From an uncultured bacterium (GTDB taxonomy: Bacteria; Cyanobacteriota; Vampirovibrionia; Gastranaerophilales; Gastranaerophilaceae), in assembly GCA_949296425.1 (NCBI GenBank), contig CASFPN010000010.1:1-51358 (forward strand): a stretch of 51,358 bases of DNA. The letters run 5' to 3'. This document shows positions 32,583 to 41,784 of this stretch, piece by piece. Position 1 is the stretch's first letter. The number at the start of each line of letters is the position of its first letter. A program made the translations under genes and the position numbers. The notes beneath the pieces are model-generated. The model did no database searches. It had not been told where the DNA came from and saw nothing but the letters and a program-made list of their open reading frames with translations.

Positions 32583-34811
32583 ATGATGAGCCAAACCAAA
32601 AAGTTGTCTATAGCATTCTACTGGCATATGCATCAGCCTGTCTATCAACTTTCTCCCGAGAGTGATTATCTTATGCCCTGGGTAAGGCTGCATGCTGTTA
32701 AAGATTATCTGGATATGCTTCTTTTGGCTGACAAATTTAAAAATTTAAAACTCAATTTTAACCTGGTGCCTGTTCTTCTTGATGCCTTAATAGATTACGG
32801 CGAAAATGAATACCATGATATTCATTCAAGACTTACGGTTACTGATATTGATGATTTAACAGATGATGATAAAGAATTTATTTTAAGTAATTTTTTTGAT
32901 GCTAATTTTCATTCTATGATACTTCCAAATTCAGAATATAACAGACTTTTGCAGAAATATCAGTCAACTTCGGAAAATGATATTAATATATTTTCAGCCC
33001 AGGAATATTCTGATTTGATGGCGCTTTTTAATCTTGTGTGGATTGATCCGTCTTTTAAAAATATGTATCCCGAATTAAAAAAACTTATAAAAAAAGGAAA
33101 AAATTATTCGCTATCTGACAGGATTAAAATAATTGAAATTCATCGTGAAATTATAAGGCAAATTATTCCTACTTATAAGAAATTTGCAGATCAAGGCAAA
33201 ATAGAGATAACCACAAGTCCCTATTACCATCCGATTGTCCCGATTATGCTTGATATAAAAGATGTAAAAAAGACATCTACAAATGATTTACCCGGTAATT
33301 TAAAGATGGAGCTGGACGCAAAAATGCAGACAGAAATGGCTCTTGACAGAATTGAAGAATTATTTGGTGTAAGACCTAAAGGTATCTGGCCTTCCGAGCA
33401 GTGTGTGAGCGCAAAAGAACTTGATTTGTTTAAGAATTTGGGTTTGAAATGGACAATTTCCGATGAAGGTATACTCGCTAATTCCATTAACTTTGAGTTT
33501 GTCAGAGATTTCAGAGGATATTTGGAAGATCCTTATCATCTGTTGAAATCATACAGGTACAAAAACGGGCTTGATATAATTTTCAGGGATTCTGTTATTC
33601 CCAATTTAATAGGTTTTGAATATCCCAACCATGACCCTGAAAAAGCTGCAAATGATTTATATGACCGAATAAAATCCGCTCAGAACAAACTGCTTTCTTC
33701 TCCGGATGAAAATCATCTCCTTACAATTGCAATGGATGGAGAAAACTGCTGGGAAAATTATACTCATGACGGTGCAATATTCTTGGAAACTATTTACGGT
33801 CTTATAGAGAATGATCCTACGCTTGAAACGGTACTAATCAGCGATTATCTCGAAAAAGACACCCCAAAACCACTTAATAAAATAAGTTCAGGTTCATGGG
33901 TCAACAGAAATTTTAAATTATGGATCGACGAACCTTTGAAAAATCTTGCCTGGACTTATTTAAAACAGGTGAGAGAGGATTTTTCAAATTATGTTAAGAA
34001 AAATCCAATAAATCCGAATATTGAGGCTGCACGAAAAGAATTATTTATATGTGAAGGAAGCGATTGGTTCTGGTGGTATGGTGAACCGAATAATTCCGGA
34101 CGTGATAATATTTTTGATTATATTTTCAGAGAGCATTTAAAAAATATTTATTTGTATCTCGGGCTTGAACCGCCTGAATATCTTGACACTCCTTTGTTGT
34201 CTGCAATTTCTAAACCTTCAAGATATCCGAAAGGCGAGTTTACACCTGTCATTGACGGAAAAGCAAAAGATGATGAAAGTTGGCTTAATGCCGGTTGTAT
34301 AAGTATACCGGATGGCCCGGTGCTTAAGGAAGATAAGTTTTATGACAGGATTTGTTTTGGTTATGACAAAGACAACTTATATCTGAGGTTTTATATAAAT
34401 GAATATACAAGAAACATTCCTTCTGTTTCCAAACGTGTAAATCAGATGTATGTTTATATGAGAAACCAGAGTAAAAAACAGACGCTTTCGCCTATAAGAA
34501 TTATCCAAAAAACAGAGAGTCTTCTCCCTATATCAAAAGAAAAATTCCATAACGAAATGCAGTTATCTATTTATGATGGGGCTATAAATCTTGTAAGGCT
34601 TGTTCAGGCAATTCCAAATAACCTCTGGGCTATTGCAAATTCCAAAAATATAAAAGCATTCTATGATAAAGTTGCAGATATCAGCATTCCGTTTGATGAT
34701 ATCGGAATTGAAAAAGGTGATACGCTGGAATTTGTTTTTATTAATGCAAATTACGGCGTAAAAGATTTTTATATTCCGAATGAAATGCTTTTGACAATTA
34801 AACGATTGTAA
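32583..34811 (+). CDS. glycoside hydrolase family 57 (alpha-amylase / glucanotransferase type)
   Basis: 742 aa; AAGGTG 9 nt before the first of two adjacent ATG codons. GH57 motifs are in order: FYWHMHQPVY (motif 1), the nucleophile Glu in IWPSEQCV (Glu272), SDEGI, and the general acid Asp in AMDGENCWENYTHDG (Asp385). The C-terminal 250 residues include the family's helical segment (WFWWYGEPNNSGRDNIFD) and a beta domain. No signal peptide, so it acts on intracellular alpha-glucan such as glycogen by hydrolysis or chain transfer. No other glycogen genes are close. Preceded by a TATAAT-like box about 30 nt upstream. Confidence 0.94.
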   Translation: MMSQTKKLSIAFYWHMHQPVYQLSPESDYLMPWVRLHAVKDYLDMLLLADKFKNLKLNFNLVPVLLDALIDYGENEYHDIHSRLTVTDIDDLTDDDKEFILSNFFDANFHSMILPNSEYNRLLQKYQSTSENDINIFSAQEYSDLMALFNLVWIDPSFKNMYPELKKLIKKGKNYSLSDRIKIIEIHREIIRQIIPTYKKFADQGKIEITTSPYYHPIVPIMLDIKDVKKTSTNDLPGNLKMELDAKMQTEMALDRIEELFGVRPKGIWPSEQCVSAKELDLFKNLGLKWTISDEGILANSINFEFVRDFRGYLEDPYHLLKSYRYKNGLDIIFRDSVIPNLIGFEYPNHDPEKAANDLYDRIKSAQNKLLSSPDENHLLTIAMDGENCWENYTHDGAIFLETIYGLIENDPTLETVLISDYLEKDTPKPLNKISSGSWVNRNFKLWIDEPLKNLAWTYLKQVREDFSNYVKKNPINPNIEAARKELFICEGSDWFWWYGEPNNSGRDNIFDYIFREHLKNIYLYLGLEPPEYLDTPLLSAISKPSRYPKGEFTPVIDGKAKDDESWLNAGCISIPDGPVLKEDKFYDRICFGYDKDNLYLRFYINEYTRNIPSVSKRVNQMYVYMRNQSKKQTLSPIRIIQKTESLLPISKEKFHNEMQLSIYDGAINLVRLVQAIPNNLWAIANSKNIKAFYDKVADISIPFDDIGIEKGDTLEFVFINANYGVKDFYIPNEMLLTIKRL

Positions 34812-34891
34812 CAAATTCTTTACAATTGTTTAAAATATCCTAAAGTTTTTGTATTCAGTACCGTTAATAAAAACAGCAAAGGAAACATAAA

Positions 34892-35053
34892 ATGGTTGAT
34901 TTCAATAGTGACATACCAAAAGGGAAACCAAAATTAGATCCTAAGTACTGGGAAAATTTAAAAAATAACGAATCCCAGAATTCACCAATATCAGATTTTA
35001 ATACTAACCGTGCTTTAGAAGAAATATCAATTTTTAAAGGCGGTAAGAAATAA
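34892..35053 (+). CDS. 53-aa unknown protein
   Basis: A short frame, MVDFNSDIPKGKPKLDP...EEISIFKGGKK, with AAAGGAAA 7 nt before the ATG and a good terminator downstream. Soluble, Asn/Lys-rich, no recognised motif. The Shine-Dalgarno, the terminator and composition like other genes here support it; without homologues it stays tentative. Confidence 0.6.
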   Translation: MVDFNSDIPKGKPKLDPKYWENLKNNESQNSPISDFNTNRALEEISIFKGGKK

Positions 35054-35088
35054 AGATTAATCTCCTCAAATTTCTTCGTGTAAAGTTT

Positions 35089-35118
35089 AAAAAAGAACCT
35101 CTTTGAAGGTTCTTTTTT
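35089..35118. terminator. bidirectional terminator
   Basis: AAAAAAGAACCT-n-AGGTTCTTTTTT, convergent between 35053 and 35122. Confidence 0.9.
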
Positions 35119-35121
35119 AGT

Positions 35122-35559
35122 TTATTTCCCTGTGGATCCGAAACCGCCTTCACCGCGAGATGTTGAAGTCAATTCAACCGCCACTTTGATTTCAGCCTGC
35201 TCAACTGTGGCAATGACCATCTGCGCAATTCTTTCATCCGGTTGAATTGTATAAGTTTCATTTGAAAGATTAACAACCGGTACACAAACTTCACCTCTGT
35301 AGTCTTCATCAATTGTTCCGACACAGTTTATCAGAGTAATTCCGTGTTTGATTGACAGACCGGAGCGAGGACGTATCTGGGCTTCGTACCCGTGTTCAAG
35401 TTCAATTTTCATACCTGTCGGAATTAATGCTCTTTCTAGCGGTTTCAATGTAACAGGTTCTGAAATCGCTGCGCACAAGTCCATTCCGGCGGCGCCTTCT
35501 GTTTTGTATTCCGGTAAAAATTTGTTATGCGGCAGACGTTCTATTTTTAATACAGTCAT
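35122..35559 (-). CDS. dut: dUTP diphosphatase
   Basis: 145 aa, trimeric dUTPase length. All five motifs are visible: [32 protein letters not shown] (catalytic Asp), ERIAQMV and the C-terminal [12 protein letters not shown] loop. Hydrolyses dUTP to dUMP and PPi, supplying thymidylate synthesis and keeping uracil from DNA. AAAGGGAAAA lies next to the ATG. It follows the ACT gene at 75 nt on the same strand, possibly read through. Confidence 0.97.
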   Translation of the reverse strand: MTVLKIERLPHNKFLPEYKTEGAAGMDLCAAISEPVTLKPLERALIPTGMKIELEHGYEAQIRPRSGLSIKHGITLINCVGTIDEDYRGEVCVPVVNLSNETYTIQPDERIAQMVIATVEQAEIKVAVELTSTSRGEGGFGSTGK

Positions 35560-35633
35560 TTTTCCCTTTCAATTCTATAAATTGTGACTATTATTAATTT
35601 TATTTTAGGGGCTTGGTAAAGCCGGCCTAAATT

Positions 35634-35912
35634 TTATATATTATGCATGTTATCAAAAATTTCTTTTCTTTGAACCCAGATTTCCATTGAAAGTTCTTCA
35701 CCGGTTTTTGTGAGAGCTTCTTTAATTTCTTTAAAAGAAAATTTTGATTTTTCAATGTTTCCCAGCATAAACATTACAAAATGTCCCTGCATAAGAGTTT
35801 GTTTAATATCTTCAATATTTACTTCATATTCGGCGAGCACTGATGAAACTTTTGCGACAATGCCGACTTTATCTACGCCGGAAACCGTTATGATAATTTG
35901 TTGATCTGACAT
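35634..35912 (-). CDS. single ACT-domain regulatory protein
   Basis: 92 aa, the size of the UPF0237/PF13740 ACT proteins. ITVSGVDKVGIVAKVSSVLAEYEVNI is the typical strand-helix start; the C-terminal half (IKEALTKTGEELSMEIWVQ) completes the fold. Its start overlaps the end of the AgcS transporter gene by 25 bp, so the two are co-translated. ACT domains usually bind amino acids, so a sensor tied to Ala/Gly uptake is a reasonable inference. Confidence 0.9.
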   Translation of the reverse strand: MSDQQIIITVSGVDKVGIVAKVSSVLAEYEVNIEDIKQTLMQGHFVMFMLGNIEKSKFSFKEIKEALTKTGEELSMEIWVQRKEIFDNMHNI

Positions 35913-37468
35913 ATTACCTCATCTTCTTCATCATTTTCAACGGCTAAGGCAGCCGGTTTTAACCAGTCACGGTTAATCCATTTGCCGAGCTGATGTATTC
36001 TGCAGTATTCTTTCAAATCTTTTTTAACTTCAGGTGCCAGAATGTACATTGCAATAATATTTGGCAATGACATTGCAATCATCATTGCATCAGTTATATT
36101 AATTACTGATGTAACGTTTAAAACTGAACCTATAATAATAAATGCACAATATAAAAATTGGAATGTAAGTGTTCTTTTCTTTCCTTCTCCGAACAAAAAG
36201 TTCCATGATTTTTGTCCGTAATAAGCCCAGCTTATGATTGTTGATAAAGCGTATAACAGAACAATACCTGCCAGAAGTGTCGGGAAGAAGGGCATAACAG
36301 ATGAAATAGCTTCAGATGTCATTTCAATGCCTGAAGTTTCACCGGCATGAGTTTTATAAACACCTGTAATGACAATTGCAAAAGCTGTCAGTGTACACAT
36401 AAAACCTGTTAAGAATGGATCCAGCAGTGCAACAAACCCCTGCGATAGAGGCTCATCGGTTTTAACAGTAGCATAAACAATAGGAGCAGAGCCTGTTCCT
36501 GCTTCGTTAGATTGTACAGACCGTCTTAGACCCATAATCATTGCAACAAACATTCCGCCGTAAACAGATTCAGGCCTAAAAGCTTCTTTAACAATTACCC
36601 ATGCCGCATGCGGGATGAGTTTAAAATTACATACAATAACGGCCATTGCTGCAAATAGGTAAATAAAAATCTTTAACGGTACGATTTTTTCTGTAACTTT
36701 AACGATATTTTTAATTCCGCCGATAACAATCAAACCTACAACAATTGCCATTGCAAGGCCTATAACCCAGTGAAAGTTATGCATAAATCCGTTTTCACCG
36801 CCGCAAACATTAACAAACTGGTTGGCAGCCTGATTTATTTGAATCATGTTTCCGCCTGTAATACCGCCGCAGATACAAAGTATTGCAAATATTACAGACA
36901 AAGGCTGGCCGAGCCATCTGAGTTTTTTTCTGGTAAGTCCGTGTGCCATATAATGCATAGGACCGCCCGATATTGACCCGTCAAGATTAAATCTTCTGTA
37001 CTTGACAGCCAGTGCTGCTTCAACAAATTTTAATGACATCCCGAGAAGCGCCCCGACAATAATCCAGAAAGCTGCCCCGGGGCCGCCCATTGATATTGCA
37101 ATTGCAACACCGGCAATACTTCCTAAGCCGATGGTTCCTGATAATGCCGTCATAAGAGCCTGAAATGATGAAACTTCTCCGGAACCGTCTTCTGACTTTT
37201 TCGGTTTAAAAACGAGGTCAATGGCGTGTTTAAATCCCCAGACAGCAATACCTCTTAGATAAAAAGTAAAAAAGATTCCGGCGAACAAAATCCAGAAAAT
37301 AATAATAGGAACATCTGTCCCAAACACATTTATCGGATGAAAAATAATTGCAGCTATCTTATCAGATACAGGAGCAATATTTTTGTCCATAAAAGCATCA
37401 AGGCTAAAAGCTTGAGCCTGTTGAATGTTAAATAAAAGTGTCAAAAGTACGATTAAAATTTTGTTCAT
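35888..37468 (-). CDS. alanine/glycine:cation symporter (AgcS family)
   Basis: 526 aa inner-membrane transporter, about 10-12 TM segments. Family signatures: GTIGLGSIAGVAIAISMGGPGAAFW, GGPMHYMAHGL and NEAGTGSAPIVYA. Takes up Ala and/or Gly with Na+ or H+. The first 21 residues (MNKILIVLLTLLFNIQQAQAF) look like a cleavable signal peptide ahead of the usual start, which is not standard for AgcS though seen in some members. AAAGGAAA precedes the ATG. Overlaps the ACT gene downstream. Confidence 0.94.
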   Translation of the reverse strand: MNKILIVLLTLLFNIQQAQAFSLDAFMDKNIAPVSDKIAAIIFHPINVFGTDVPIIIFWILFAGIFFTFYLRGIAVWGFKHAIDLVFKPKKSEDGSGEVSSFQALMTALSGTIGLGSIAGVAIAISMGGPGAAFWIIVGALLGMSLKFVEAALAVKYRRFNLDGSISGGPMHYMAHGLTRKKLRWLGQPLSVIFAILCICGGITGGNMIQINQAANQFVNVCGGENGFMHNFHWVIGLAMAIVVGLIVIGGIKNIVKVTEKIVPLKIFIYLFAAMAVIVCNFKLIPHAAWVIVKEAFRPESVYGGMFVAMIMGLRRSVQSNEAGTGSAPIVYATVKTDEPLSQGFVALLDPFLTGFMCTLTAFAIVITGVYKTHAGETSGIEMTSEAISSVMPFFPTLLAGIVLLYALSTIISWAYYGQKSWNFLFGEGKKRTLTFQFLYCAFIIIGSVLNVTSVINITDAMMIAMSLPNIIAMYILAPEVKKDLKEYCRIHQLGKWINRDWLKPAALAVENDEEDEVICQINKLS

Positions 37469-37583
37469 TAAATTATTTCCTTTCGGGGTGTTTCAGAAAA
37501 TTTCGGTTTCGGCTAATAAAATCACTTATCACCAACCCTCAGATTTTATACTACCAGAAACATGGTCTTATGATGTCAAATCT

Positions 37584-38684
37584 TTACAAAATCTTAAAAA
37601 TTTGTTGCAAATATTCATCCGCGCAATGTTTTGAAGTATATTTTTTAATTGTCTGAAAACTATTGTAGCGTATGGTTTTTAAACTGTCATCATCCATGTT
37701 TTTTATTTTAAGGAGTGTTTTTCTGATTTCATTTGAAATCGGAAGGGTTAAAAAACCGTTTTCACCGTCTTTGATAATTCCTGCTATCCCGTCATCTTTT
37801 GTACATACAGTAATACAACCTTGTGACATTGCTTCCAGATAAACCATACCAAATGTTTCGCCTATACTCGGAAGGATGAAAACATCACTCTCTCTCATTT
37901 TTGTAAGTACATCAACATGTGAAAGACGTCCTGTAAATTTTACGTTTTTATCAAGCTTTTCAAGCTTTTTTCTTTCTTTACCGTCCCCGATTACTGTTAA
38001 TTCAAAGCTTTCAAGCCCCTTGCAAGCTTCTATGACTTTGTCTATATTTTTTCTTTTTTTTAAATTTGCACAGGTCAAAACCTTTACGGGGGGGAAGTCT
38101 GAAGAAGACTGATTTTCTCTCGTCCATTCGCTAAATGGGACAATTAGATTTTCATCAATTCCTGACGGTACAGTAAATGTTTTGCTTTCAAATTCAGGAT
38201 AAAGCCTGAGCAGTTTATCTCTTATTACAAATGAACGGCAGGCAATTGCCTTTGCGTTTTTAAGAGCATTTTCAAGCCGTTTTTTAAAATGGAATTTATA
38301 GAGTGGTTTTGTTAAAATTTCAAGATCAGAGTTATGAATCCCAGCAATAAAAGGAAGTCCCAGTTTATCCGCGAACAATATACCTGACGGCATGTGAGCG
38401 ATTATGAGGAGGTCAGAAGGGAAAGAGGTCAGGAGGGCAGGCTGTTTTCGCTTAATATTAAACCAGAATGGCGTCCAGTAATTTATGTTTAAAATATTAC
38501 CATATTGTCCTGTTTTATAAAAAGGTTTACCTCGCAAAAATGAATTCAAAATAAAATTCGATTTTATAACATCAACTTTATGCCCTGATTTTTGCCATTC
38601 GTGAACAAAATCATAAAGTGTTCTAGGAGTTGTTTGTTCATTATCTTTAACAGGATATAAATCCGTAATAAAAAGAATATTCAT
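37584..38684 (-). CDS. glycosyltransferase family 4
   Basis: 366 aa from Met at 38684 (MNILFITDLYPVKDNEQTT); a longer frame to 38726 is rejected because it runs through the promoter. The GT-B fold ends with the donor site: IGDGKERKKLEKL, GRLSHVDVL, DVFILPSIGETFGMVYLEAMSQG (E-x7-E) and a C-terminal helix. Transfers a sugar from a nucleotide donor in surface-glycan synthesis. Residues 81-93 (QPALLTSFPSD) come from a purine-rich repeat copy before the conserved IIAHMPSG. A C7 tract codes for FPP near residue 198. Start is leaderless. Confidence 0.92.
   Translation of the reverse strand: MNILFITDLYPVKDNEQTTPRTLYDFVHEWQKSGHKVDVIKSNFILNSFLRGKPFYKTGQYGNILNINYWTPFWFNIKRKQPALLTSFPSDLLIIAHMPSGILFADKLGLPFIAGIHNSDLEILTKPLYKFHFKKRLENALKNAKAIACRSFVIRDKLLRLYPEFESKTFTVPSGIDENLIVPFSEWTRENQSSSDFPPVKVLTCANLKKRKNIDKVIEACKGLESFELTVIGDGKERKKLEKLDKNVKFTGRLSHVDVLTKMRESDVFILPSIGETFGMVYLEAMSQGCITVCTKDDGIAGIIKDGENGFLTLPISNEIRKTLLKIKNMDDDSLKTIRYNSFQTIKKYTSKHCADEYLQQIFKIL
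38407..38442 (-). repeat. repeat copy inside the GT4 gene (D family, inverted)
   Basis: On the plus strand GAGGAGGTCAGAAGGGAAAG then AGGTCAGGAGGGCAGGCT, purine-rich with two AGGTCAGrAGGG units. It shares AGGAGGTCA and GGAGGGCAGG with the other D copies, but similarity is weaker. In frame in the GT4 gene. Confidence 0.5.
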
Positions 38685-38690
38685 GTCCGG

Positions 38691-38699
38691 ATTATACCA
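38691..38699 (-). promoter_or_regulatory. extended -10 promoter, leaderless GT4
   Basis: On the minus strand TGgTATAAT, a perfect extended -10, ends 6 nt before the ATG at 38684. Confidence 0.7.
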
Positions 38700-38789
38700 C
38701 ATAAGTAAATAAATTTTCCATGGCACACTTGTAAATTCTTCAAAAATAGTGTATAATAGTAATTATATTTTATTAAACGGAATAATATC

Positions 38790-39281
38790 ATGGTACAGGA
38801 AAACGGCTATCATTTTTATATAGATAAAGGCATTACCGAAACAAATGAAGGAAAATTTGATGATGCCCTGGAATCACTTGACAGAGCAATAGCACTTGAT
38901 TACAGAAGGCCTCTTGCTTATTTTTCAAAAGGCATTGTTTTTCAGTACTTAAATGATTTGGAATCCGCTTATGACAGCTATTCAAAAGCCATAGATTATG
39001 ACTGCAGGATGACTGATGCCTATTTTAACAGGGCACAGGTGCTTTTATCATATGAAGAAGCTGATAAAGAGAATCTGCTTCTGGCTATAAAAGATTTTGA
39101 CAAAGCAATTGAACTTGATCCGAAATTTGTTGATGCGCTTTACTATAAAGCAGTTGTGCAAAAAAAACTTGAGGATTACAAAGGCGCACTGGAAACTTTG
39201 GATAAGATTTTGGAAATTGAACCTAATGCAGTTCAATCTCGTGCGCTGAAAAAATTGATTTTGCAAAAATATTTAAAGTAA
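38790..39281 (+). CDS. small TPR protein
   Basis: 163 aa, almost entirely tetratricopeptide repeats: DKGITETNEGKFDDALESLD, RPLAYFSKGIVFQYLNDLES, TDAYFNRAQVLLSYEE, VDALYYKAVVQKKLEDYKGA and a capping helix. Four full repeats with the A/G-x-x-x-x/A-x-x-x-Y/P pattern. No signal peptide or TM; an adaptor of unknown partners. A TATAAT lies 35 nt upstream, and the gene is divergent from GT4. Confidence 0.9.
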   Translation: MVQENGYHFYIDKGITETNEGKFDDALESLDRAIALDYRRPLAYFSKGIVFQYLNDLESAYDSYSKAIDYDCRMTDAYFNRAQVLLSYEEADKENLLLAIKDFDKAIELDPKFVDALYYKAVVQKKLEDYKGALETLDKILEIEPNAVQSRALKKLILQKYLK

Positions 39282-39336
39282 TTTGATTTGAGTTAAAAAT
39301 TTTCCGTATATTAAAATGTTAAATATACTTGTTTTT

Positions 39337-40076
39337 TTATTCCATAATATATAAAGGGGAGCATCCCCATCCAGAGCCTGTTTCACAGTCCTCTTTATAA
39401 TTATCACGTGTGATAAGGGTGCAATAATTAGGACAGCTGCATCCGTTTGCACTATTGCCTGTGTCGTTTGTCCAGAAAACAGGTGTAAATTGATTGTCTT
39501 TTATAAAGAAATAAAATATATCTCTGCCAACAGTATTAGGTTTTTTATATCCGTTTACGTCTATAAAAACTTCATGTGTACAATTAAAATTTATCATTGC
39601 ACCGTCCGGCAATAAAAACGTTAAGGCTGAGTATCCCGGGTTTAATCTCATTTTTTCCCCTTTTTTATCGAACCATTCATCGTCATCGTGCCAGTGTATA
39701 TTTGAATTTTTTGGAATTGAATTTGTAGTATAATTCTGATTATTTGATAGTACTTCACATTTTATGCCTGAGCCGATTGATTTTAATTCTTTTCCTATTT
39801 CACAAACACAATATGGCCATTTTTCCCAACCGTCAGCTGCAGGAGTGATATAAGTACCATTTTTAGCATAAACCATTTGAATTGCCTGCGCAATAGTTGA
39901 ATATTGCTTTTTAAACATAGCTTTAAACTGTTTGTCCTGCGCATCATTAATTACTGCCGGCAAAGTTATTGCAGAAACAACCCCTATAATTCCGAGTGTA
40001 ATTAAGACCTCAGCTAGTGTGAAACCACTTTTCGTACGTGAGTTTTGCGGGGGGGGGGCATTTTGAGCTTTTTCAT
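39337..40076 (-). CDS. type IV pilin-like protein, off by one base at a C10 tract (phase-variable candidate)
   Basis: GGAGG (40084-40088) sits 7 nt before an ATG at 40076 that reads MKKLKMPPP, but the C10 tract (G10 at 40049-40058 on the plus strand) puts it out of frame, ending at a TAG at 40014-40016 after 19 codons. With 11 (or 8) C residues it would read on as ...PQNSRTKSG and then GFTLAEVLITLGIIGVVSAI, a prepilin cleavage site (G18/F19, Glu at +5) and TM helix, to the stop at 39337: 246 aa. In the present frame the only start is a TTG at 39963, inside the helix, giving no export signal. The globular part has six or more Cys. It could be a phase-OFF pilin/pseudopilin or a sequencing error. 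Confidence 0.85.
40049..40058. repeat. G10 homopolymer in the pilin gene 5' end
   Basis: Ten consecutive G (C on the coding strand), the longest G/C run in the window and placed in the sixth to tenth codon of the prepilin leader, before the cleavage site. Confidence 0.95.
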
Positions 40077-40197
40077 ATTTTTACCTCCTTTTATTATTAT
40101 GTTCGATTTACAAAATGTTGTCAATACTGTAGATTAAGGGCTGAGATTTCTGCTACTGACAAAAATGAATGTTAGTTTTAAAGCAAGGTCAAATCGT

Positions 40198-41169
40198 CTA
40201 TTTGTCTATGTAAATTTTCTTTATATTTGTTATTTTTTCATAAGAATATTCAATATTTTTTCTTAATTCTGTATCTTTATGAGCTTTTTGGGCAATTGTT
40301 TCGATTATTTCAATTGTTTCGGGGACGGAATTTCTGTAAATAAACATATTCAAGCCTGCGCGGATACCTTTTTCACAGGCCTGTACAGGTTCAACCCCCG
40401 TAGCCCCCTTCATAACCATGTCGTCAGATATTATTATTCCTTCAAAACCTAACTTATTTCTCAGATAAGAGATTGCGTTTTTGCTTAAAGATGTCGGAAT
40501 TATATCTTCCTCAAAACATGTACAGTGAAGATGCGCTACCATGACCATTTCTATTGTTTTGGCACATGCTGCAAAGGGTTTTATGTGGGTGCACTCCATT
40601 TCGTCAAGAGCCAAATTTATTTCAGGAAGTGTAAGATGGCTGTCAGAATTTGCATCACCGTGGCCGGGGAAATGTTTTACACAGGGAATAATGCCGTTTT
40701 GGCGGTAAGTTTCGGAAACTATTTTTTCGCCTTTTATAACATCATCGGGGTCGTTTGAAAAAGCGCGTTCGCCGATAATCGGATTATCAGGGTTTGTATT
40801 TACGTCAATACAAGGCGCAAAGTTAAGATTCAACCCGTAACTTTTTAATTCCCGTGCAATTTGCTGCGTTTGATTATAAAGAAAATCTTCTCCTTTTTCA
40901 AACGCAAATTTCGCTGACAAATATTTTTTTCCGTTATGGATATTTTCTGTACGTTCAACCCTTCCGCCTTCCTGATCTATTGAGAGAAACGGCGGTATAA
41001 GAGATTTTGATTTAATCTCGGAAACGAGTTTGCGAAACTGTTGAGGTGATTGGATGTCTTTTGTAAAAAAAATTATTCCGCCTAAGCCTTTTGGAAGAGC
41101 TTTTTCATATTCTTCCCCTTCTGTTCCCAGGATAAACATCTGATAAAGCTTTGTTTCCAAATCAATCAT
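40198..41169 (-). CDS. nagZ: beta-N-acetylhexosaminidase (GH3)
   Basis: 323 aa. SIDQEGGRVERT, GLNLNFAPCIDVN, KHFPGHGDANSDSH (the GH3 NagZ signature, with the His/Asp dyad) and ISDDMVMKGA (nucleophile Asp) are all present. Removes terminal GlcNAc from muropeptides in cell-wall recycling. No signal peptide, so cytosolic like Gram-negative NagZ. The ATG overlaps the stop of the preceding gene by 1 nt. It is last in a three-gene unit from 42978. Confidence 0.95.
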   Translation of the reverse strand: MIDLETKLYQMFILGTEGEEYEKALPKGLGGIIFFTKDIQSPQQFRKLVSEIKSKSLIPPFLSIDQEGGRVERTENIHNGKKYLSAKFAFEKGEDFLYNQTQQIARELKSYGLNLNFAPCIDVNTNPDNPIIGERAFSNDPDDVIKGEKIVSETYRQNGIIPCVKHFPGHGDANSDSHLTLPEINLALDEMECTHIKPFAACAKTIEMVMVAHLHCTCFEEDIIPTSLSKNAISYLRNKLGFEGIIISDDMVMKGATGVEPVQACEKGIRAGLNMFIYRNSVPETIEIIETIAQKAHKDTELRKNIEYSYEKITNIKKIYIDK

Positions 41170-41756
41170 TATATCACCTTGAAAACAAGCGGTAACAAAT
41201 CTTTTAAGTTGCCGTTATCGCTTACTTCTTCAACTTTTTCAAAAATTTGTTCTAATTCTTTTCCTTCAGGATTTTTAAAAGATTTTGGAATTACAATATC
41301 TTCGGTGTTTTTTGCGTTTACAAATCCTTTGTTTTCTTTAAGAAATATTTCATAAGCATCAAGAATTTTTAAATTTTCGGTGTCAAAATTAAAATCCTGT
41401 CCTGTATAGTATTTTACATCTTTTTTCAATTGTTCAAAATAGTGTTTTATAAAATTGACTTCTGAAAGTGTTTCATTTTCATTATATTCACCCCCGTAGC
41501 AGATGTTATTTAAAAGCGGTTTATTGCCGAGAGTTTTAATATAAATTGCCCACAAAATGCATCCTGCGTAAAAACTCAAATAAGTTTCCAAAAGGTTTGC
41601 AATTTTGGGGTAAAACCTTTTGAACTGTTGTTTTTTCTGGTTAAAATTTTTAAATCTTGAAAGTGTATTATAAACATATTCAATATTCGGTATAATAGCA
41701 CTCATGTGTTTTATAAACCCTGGATCAAACTGTACGCCGTCTTCTGTGTCAATCAT
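41169..41756 (-). CDS. unknown helical protein
   Basis: 195 aa from Met at 41756, preceded by AAAGGAAAT; the frame stays open to 41852 but lacks a signal there and would overlap the upstream gene. Starts MIDTEDGVQFDPGFIKHMS; rich in Phe, Tyr, Asn, Lys. One moderately hydrophobic stretch, LLETYLSFYAGCILWAIYIK (residues about 58-77), may be a buried or membrane helix. No family recognised. Between a secreted hydrolase-like protein and nagZ; translationally coupled to nagZ. Confidence 0.7.
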   Translation of the reverse strand: MIDTEDGVQFDPGFIKHMSAIIPNIEYVYNTLSRFKNFNQKKQQFKRFYPKIANLLETYLSFYAGCILWAIYIKTLGNKPLLNNICYGGEYNENETLSEVNFIKHYFEQLKKDVKYYTGQDFNFDTENLKILDAYEIFLKENKGFVNAKNTEDIVIPKSFKNPEGKELEQIFEKVEEVSDNGNLKDLLPLVFKVI

Positions 41757-41784
41757 ATTTATTTCCTTTCTGTTATTAGACCTG

